A stretch of 64,000 nt of DNA, from contig NW_019028988.1 in the NCBI RefSeq assembly GCF_002105155.1, positions 434,001 through 498,000 of the forward strand. The letters run 5' to 3'. The notes under the pieces were generated by a model, which made no database searches, was not told the DNA's origin, and saw nothing but the letters and a program-made list of their open reading frames with translations. Source of the DNA: Lobosporangium transversale. Taxonomy: Eukaryota > Mortierellomycota > Mortierellomycetes > Mortierellales > Mortierellaceae. Of this stretch, positions 58,911-64,000 are shown one piece after another (the stretch's first letter is position 1; each line of letters opens with the position of its first letter). Position numbers and translations under genes: made by a program.

Positions 58911-61900
58911 TTCCTGGTCATTTACAGAAACGCGCTCGAAGCTTTACTGATTCACAACCAGGACAGAAGTGAACTATTGGAAGATGCTCTTCACCAGTGC
59001 TATGCTGGAGATATGTCACAAAAATTTATTCAAGGGCATTTCACAGCACTGGCCGACATTGTTCTCAGGATTGAATCTTATCCATGCCAGATTAACCAGA
59101 TGCTCTGCCTTGCGCTGTTCAAGTGTGGTGACTCCAATATCCAAATACGTACTTTGGCTATCAAACTTTTAAAAGTCATAGAAGCCCGCTACTTCCCGGA
59201 GACCTGTGCGGGTGAATATGAGATTGGGATTGTCAACAAATTGCCAACTATCTATCGTCAGGCTCAATATGTGTTATCAGCGCGGCTGGCTCAGGATCGA
59301 CCAGAACAAACATACCTGTTGTTGTCGGAAGCTATGATGCGGTTTGATTTGGTCCAACCACTCTGGCGCGGCGAAATGCTCTACTATATTGCACCATGGC
59401 TCGGCAATGTAGAATTAGTAGTGGATGGAGAAGAAGAGCTGAGCATGACATCATTTGTGATCCTAACAAACTTGTTTTACCTGACTGTCAAATATGGAGA
59501 CGACCATGTCAAAGAAATAGAGAATTTGTGGGTCCAGTTGGTGGCAGGAGATAACTTCGCCAACATTCGGCCTATTATCGTTTTTTTACTTGATTTGGGT
59601 CTTGAGAAAAGGAATCCCGAGTTTGTACACCCAGCCAAGAAGGTGATTGTATTCCTTGGACGAACCTCGGCTTGTTCTCGAATGGTTGATATTCTGATAA
59701 GCGAAATTTCGCCCAAGGCTATGGTGCCCAAGTTGAAGCAAGATCGCAGCCAAGCTCAGCCGCCACTTGTATCATCAGAGTTTTATCTGGCTAATCTGGA
59801 CAGTTTGATGAACGGAATGGAGAAGAGACCGGCATTTTCGCGAGGCCAGCTTGCTACGGTGCTATTGGTAGATCTCGCGGTAGAAGCAGGAGCAGAGCTA
59901 AGACGTCATCTACCATTGTTACTGCAGGCGCTCTTTGTCCAGCTAGATCATTATACAGCTTTAATTTGCGATCAGACTCGATCTCTCCTTGTGCATTTGA
60001 TCCATTCCATCATTATCCGAGAGTCTCGGAGCCTGGAGATCATTGATCAATCGACTGAACTAGTTGAATTTTTGAACACAAAGGAAGGAAAGTCTTTATG
60101 GGCATATGACGACATCATCTCACTCAACAACACTCGTGAATCACTTGAGCTCGAGAGTTTAGTCTACCGATCTGTTCAAGTTTTCCAGGCGTCTGAAGTC
60201 GAGATCCGTCAACAATGGGGAGAGACAGCACTTCAGTGGGCCACTGCCTGCCCTGTACGTCATATCGCTTGCAGATCCTTTCAGATCTTCCGGGCCTTGG
60301 CGCCAAGTTTTAACCAGCATATGCTCGCAGATATGTTAGCTCGATTGTCAAACACAATTGGAGACAAGAGTCAAGAGATTCAGGCTTTTGCGATGGAGAT
60401 ATTGATCTCATTGCAATCGATCATTGAATCATTCGATACTGCGAGAATGATGCAGTTCCCGCAGGTATTTTGGGCTTCGATCGCCTGCTTGTACACGGGA
60501 CATGACCAAGAATACCTGGAAGGGCTTAAGATTCTGGATATTGTCACTACGCGACTGGATCTAATGGACCCGCAGACGCTAGAGTTTTTACTATCGTATT
60601 TCCCAGAACATTGGGACAGTGCATTCATGGGGATCCAACCACTCCTGTTGAAGGGACTTCGGTCGACATTGACGGAGCAAATCTCGCTGCGGCTATTAAG
60701 GCGGTTGATGTTTGTAGGCGAGAATGCATTAATCGACCCATCATACCACAGATCTGTATTCCTATTTCTTGGGATTCTGCCCAAGTTAGCAGAGGGATTA
60801 GAAACCAAAGATGTGAACGAGGATTGTCTCCAGTGGGCCAGAGACGTTGGAGCGATGGCAGAGAGAGATGGGTACCACAATATTTCACGTTTATTAGTGG
60901 TGTATTCTAAGCAAAGATTCCGGACCAAAGAAGACTTTTGGCGACAGATAGCAGTATTGATGCAAAATTTATTCATCCCCGAGTTGCAAGCCGAAATGAT
61001 CTTGTTTTTCATGCGACTGCTCTATAATAGCCATCCAATGTACAAGCACAAGGCACTGAAATGTCTCAAGATGCTCTTACCATTAGTCGAGACTAAGCGA
61101 ACCGAGTTTTTGGAAATTGGTCCCGAGTTGGTGATGCCACTCCTCCGATTGCTCCTTCAGACAGATTATGCGACCGAAGCACTCGAGGTTTTGGATGCAG
61201 TCATGAATTTGACAGAGCAATCTACAGAAATGTTCAAGATCCGAGTACCTTTAGATGTGCAGAGTCCAGGACCAGCACTAAATTTTGAAGATATGACCAA
61301 GGGTGTTCTAGGTGGAGGCACCGGACTGGAAAGACGATCAGCCATGATGTCCGCAGACCCTTATTACTGGTCCACATCCGCTACATTGTCTGCAGAGGAT
61401 GCTACTTCACGTAGAGAAAACTTTTGGCAGATGACTCGGGCGAATGTGAACGCTGTGGTGCTGACATGCACAGGCACCGGATACTGGGGAACGGATGTAG
61501 AGCTGCTGGCGGAGCATGAGATGATGAATTATGGCCTTCCCATGGGTATAGCCGGAGGATATCCTGGATACGGTCATCAGGCATTGAATTTTGTGGATTT
61601 GGATGGCATGCACATTGGAACGGACGGACCAGCTGGTATTTATGGCCTTGATCGTGGCCAAGTTCAGTATGGCCATCTAGTATCTGCATTGGATGACTTG
61701 ACAGAGCACTTTGCAGCGAGCGCTCGTATAGGTGACGCACGGAAGCGAGAGAGTGTCTATGTGGTTGCTGCTGCCGCCGCCGCTGCTGCTGCTGGAGATC
61801 CGTCACTGCAAAATCATTGGAACTATCGACATAGCTTGCTAATCTCAGACCCCAATACCTTAAACTTGGACGGCACTACAGTAATGGCTAGCAGCATTAA

Positions 61901-63512
61901 TCCTTCTACTCCTGTTGGCTCTTCTACAAAGCCAGCTGGTGATGGATTAGGGTTGATTACTGGTGAAGGAGGGGGAACAAGCGGAGGTGGGGTCGGAGGA
62001 GGTATAGTCACAAGTGGTGCCTATGGACGTAGTCATCAACGGCATTCCCGTCATAGTAGCAGAGCGAGCAGAGATGACTTTGGTGGATTTTATTTACCGC
62101 CTCATGAACGAATTGCAGAAGATGATGAGGAAGAGTCTTCAGCATTGATGGCTGTCGAAATCCTAAATAAGAGTCTATCAATCAATCGGTCGTATTCTTC
62201 AATCCGATCGTCGTTCCTGATGGAGCCCTCATCCTTCAATAGTAGCAACAATAGTAGTAACGAGGGCGCCGGCGCTAGTATTGGTACTGGCGCTAATATT
62301 AGTAATGGAGACAATGCGGCAGAGGACAGTATAGGAACAATGAGTGCGATTAGCACTAACATTGATACCCATGCTAGAGAGGAGATCGATACTAGGCGTA
62401 CATCACCAACGTCTCATAAGGACGAGGCTGCGAAGGCACTTGCAACCACAACCACGACTATGGCCGTGAAGACAACCGCAAACACTGCAGTGCCAACTGC
62501 AGCCGGTGGGGAGCCAACAACAGGGGCAGGCATCAATGTCACAAGAGGCCCAAATGGCCGAATGAGATTATACGCACCGGGCTTTGGTCATCGCACTCAC
62601 CGATCCTCATCAGGTTCTGGTTCTGGATCTGGTTTAGGATCTGGTGGAGCAAGTGTAGCAATGACTTACCACAACGATGGTATTATTAACGGTGATGATG
62701 GTAATATAACCATGAATCTTATGTCGACAATGACGACAGCAACAAAGCCGCCTAGTTCAAGTGGCCAGCGACGTCGTGCTGGTAGCAGCAATGCAGGAAG
62801 TAATTCAAGTTCAGTGTCAGCATTTATAGCCAGTGGTATGAGTGCCAGTAGCAGTGGCACTGGTACTGGAAATTTTATTATCCGTGGACATCGTGCTCGT
62901 ACCAGCTTTGACGATTTATCACTATCGTCATCAGATGATGATGACGATGATGATGAGGACTCGACTGATAGTGATGATGAGGATTATGATGGACGATTGT
63001 CGCAGCACACTATCAATCGATATGAATCCAGGCGGACGCGCGAGGATAGCTTTGCAAGCCATCGTACTGGCAGCAGTAGAACCACTAGCATTACAGGCAT
63101 TACTGAAACCGAAGGTACAGCTCTAACCATGATGTCGGCAGCGACGCGTGTCAGTATGGATAGCTCGGTCAGCCAACAATCTGGATCCATGCCGCTACAG
63201 ACTGGAGGGAGCGTCGAAGCAATAGGGGCAACGATGGCGATGATAGACGGAAGTGGTCGCCTGCCTACGTCACATTCAGGTTCACATGCAGGATCTCGTC
63301 CTGAGTCCAGAGCGGGTTCTCATTCAGGATCTCGGTCTAGGCCGGGATCAACATCATCCATATCTGGGATAAATTCGAATATAAACATGGATATGCACTC
63401 GAGCACGAACATGAATCCAACTACAACAAATTCAGCGACAACACGGGTGATAGATAGAATGACATCGCGGTTTGTGGGAGTGACAGGGAATGAAGGGTTC
63501 TCACAAAAATGA
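53279..63512 (+). CDS. TAO3: Furry/Tao3/Mor2 cell-morphogenesis scaffold
   Basis: Exons 53279..54310, 54476..54657, 54837..54870, 54977..55107, 55184..55433, 55600..55737, 55840..58814 and 58928..63512 sum to 9327 nt (3108 aa). Start at MAQNADHD; the in-frame Met at 53219 would add a hydrophobic leader. Seen: about 330 residues of Gln/Ser/His-rich disorder, then the Furry N-terminal HEAT region (FALKMLFTQFVKMAEAKL, CVMLWRKGK, RFIAELEKYKTGVP, SFEETADFLQSCARFF, VNHPNWSKTVELIYPKA), long armadillo-like helices, conserved LLVLL-type C-terminal repeats ending near LLLQTDYATEALEVLDAVMNL, split here, and an about 750-residue Ser/Gly/Thr-rich tail. Known: Fry/Tao3/Mor2 scaffolds the NDR kinase (RAM/MOR) pathway for polar growth and wall separation. 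The yeast proteins are about 2200-2400 aa, so tail and head are additions. Confidence 0.93.
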
Positions 63513-63837
63513 AGTTAGCCAATAAGACATACAAGTAGAAATGTGAAATAAATCAATCATCAAGGCTGTGATTGGGCGTAGCTCTCTTCTCCACTGAAAT
63601 AGATGGTCAGTGTATGGATTGTGTCGTTATGCAAAGAGAGACAAGACAGACAAAAAGGGGTGTGAGAATGACCCTCCATTACTTCAACTTGTGTTGACTC
63701 TTAATCCGTTGATTCCTTGTTCATTCCTTTTCATTTCATTGTCAACCTCAATTGTTCATTCCCACTTTCACACACAACAAAAATCATACAATCATATTTC
63801 TTGAGGATACCACAACTGCTGTGTGCCCCACAGACAC
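63513..63837. promoter_or_regulatory. Spacer before the right-edge gene
   Basis: 325 bp; 3' UTR of the Furry homologue and, from about 63690, a T/C-rich then CA-rich leader for the next gene. Confidence 0.4.
63547..63552 (+). terminator. Candidate polyadenylation signal of the Furry homologue
   Basis: AATAAA 35 nt after the stop codon. Confidence 0.45.
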
Positions 63838-63958
63838 ATGAAAAATAAAACCCAGACTCTGTCTTCACCACCTGACTACAATCCATATCATCCAGTTTCT
63901 ACTCATAATCAAAACACTGAACCAGCCGCGCAATATGGAGACCATCTATGGCATCCAG
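63838..63958 (+). CDS. First coding exon of a gene running off the right edge
   Basis: Seen: ATG at 63838 after a CA-rich leader, then an open frame of 40 codons rich in Asn, Pro, Ser, Tyr and His (SSPPDYNPYHPV) ending at a GTAAAA donor at 63959. An A tract follows in the putative intron, as in neighbouring genes. The low-complexity start suggests a disordered N-terminus. Nothing allows a family call. Confidence 0.4.
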
Positions 63959-64000
63959 GTAAAAAAAAAAAAAAAAAAAAAAAATCATATTTTAGCTTTT

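Noticed and set aside
1-64000. CRISPR arrays, bacterial operons, Shine-Dalgarno sites, rRNA
   Set aside because: None seen. The sequence is eukaryotic, with GT-AG introns and AATAAA signals, and the only repeats are microsatellites, homopolymers and small foldbacks.

Overview
The window looks like nuclear DNA of an early-diverging filamentous fungus (Mucoromycota in the broad sense; Mortierellomycotina is my best guess from protein style, but no rRNA or organelle gene is present to test this). Genes are dense and intron-rich, with mostly 50-300 nt GT-AG introns, and they share one habit: long A or T homopolymers sit inside introns and between genes. Exon junctions below were resolved by hand from splice sites and reading phase. 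For 17 genes the joined exons add up to an exact multiple of three and read through known domains.

Layout, left to right: a CtIP/Sae2/Ctp1-like DNA-end resection factor running off the left edge (-); two hairpin elements and a retro-insertion footprint; a four-span membrane protein (-); YTH1/CPSF4 (-); a mitochondrial-type NAD(H) kinase (+); the ESCRT-II subunit SNF8 (-); a protein with a DEAD-box helicase fold but ruined catalytic motifs (-); a CAS1-type polysaccharide O-acetyltransferase (-); a LOA1/VPS66-type acyltransferase (+); a focadhesin homologue of about 2,090 aa (-); a degenerate transposon-derived gene (-); MTFP1 (+); a secreted calcineurin-like phosphoesterase (-); about 3.2 kb with no gene I can support; a tandem CCCH (TTP-type) mRNA-decay factor (+); KU70 (+); BOL2 (+); PDCD5 (-); STN1 (+); VPS27 (+); indoleamine 2,3-dioxygenase (-); a Furry/Tao3/Mor2 scaffold of about 3,108 aa (+); and the first exon of one more gene at the right edge.

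Functional groups recur but are not operons. DNA ends and telomeres: CtIP/Ctp1, KU70, STN1. Endosomal sorting: SNF8, VPS27. mRNA 3'-end processing and decay: YTH1, the TTP-like protein and focadhesin, whose animal and plant relatives support the SKI-exosome pathway. NAD metabolism: NAD kinase and indoleamine dioxygenase. Several pairs are tightly convergent (kinase/SNF8, LOA1/focadhesin) or divergent (PDCD5/STN1, 184 bp apart; YTH1/kinase, 288 bp apart).

I see no clearly new multi-gene system. The most unusual items are the inactive DEAD-box-like protein, the fungal focadhesin, the large polyQ-bearing CtIP homologue, and the homopolymer-loaded introns, some of which have A-tract 3' splice sites.
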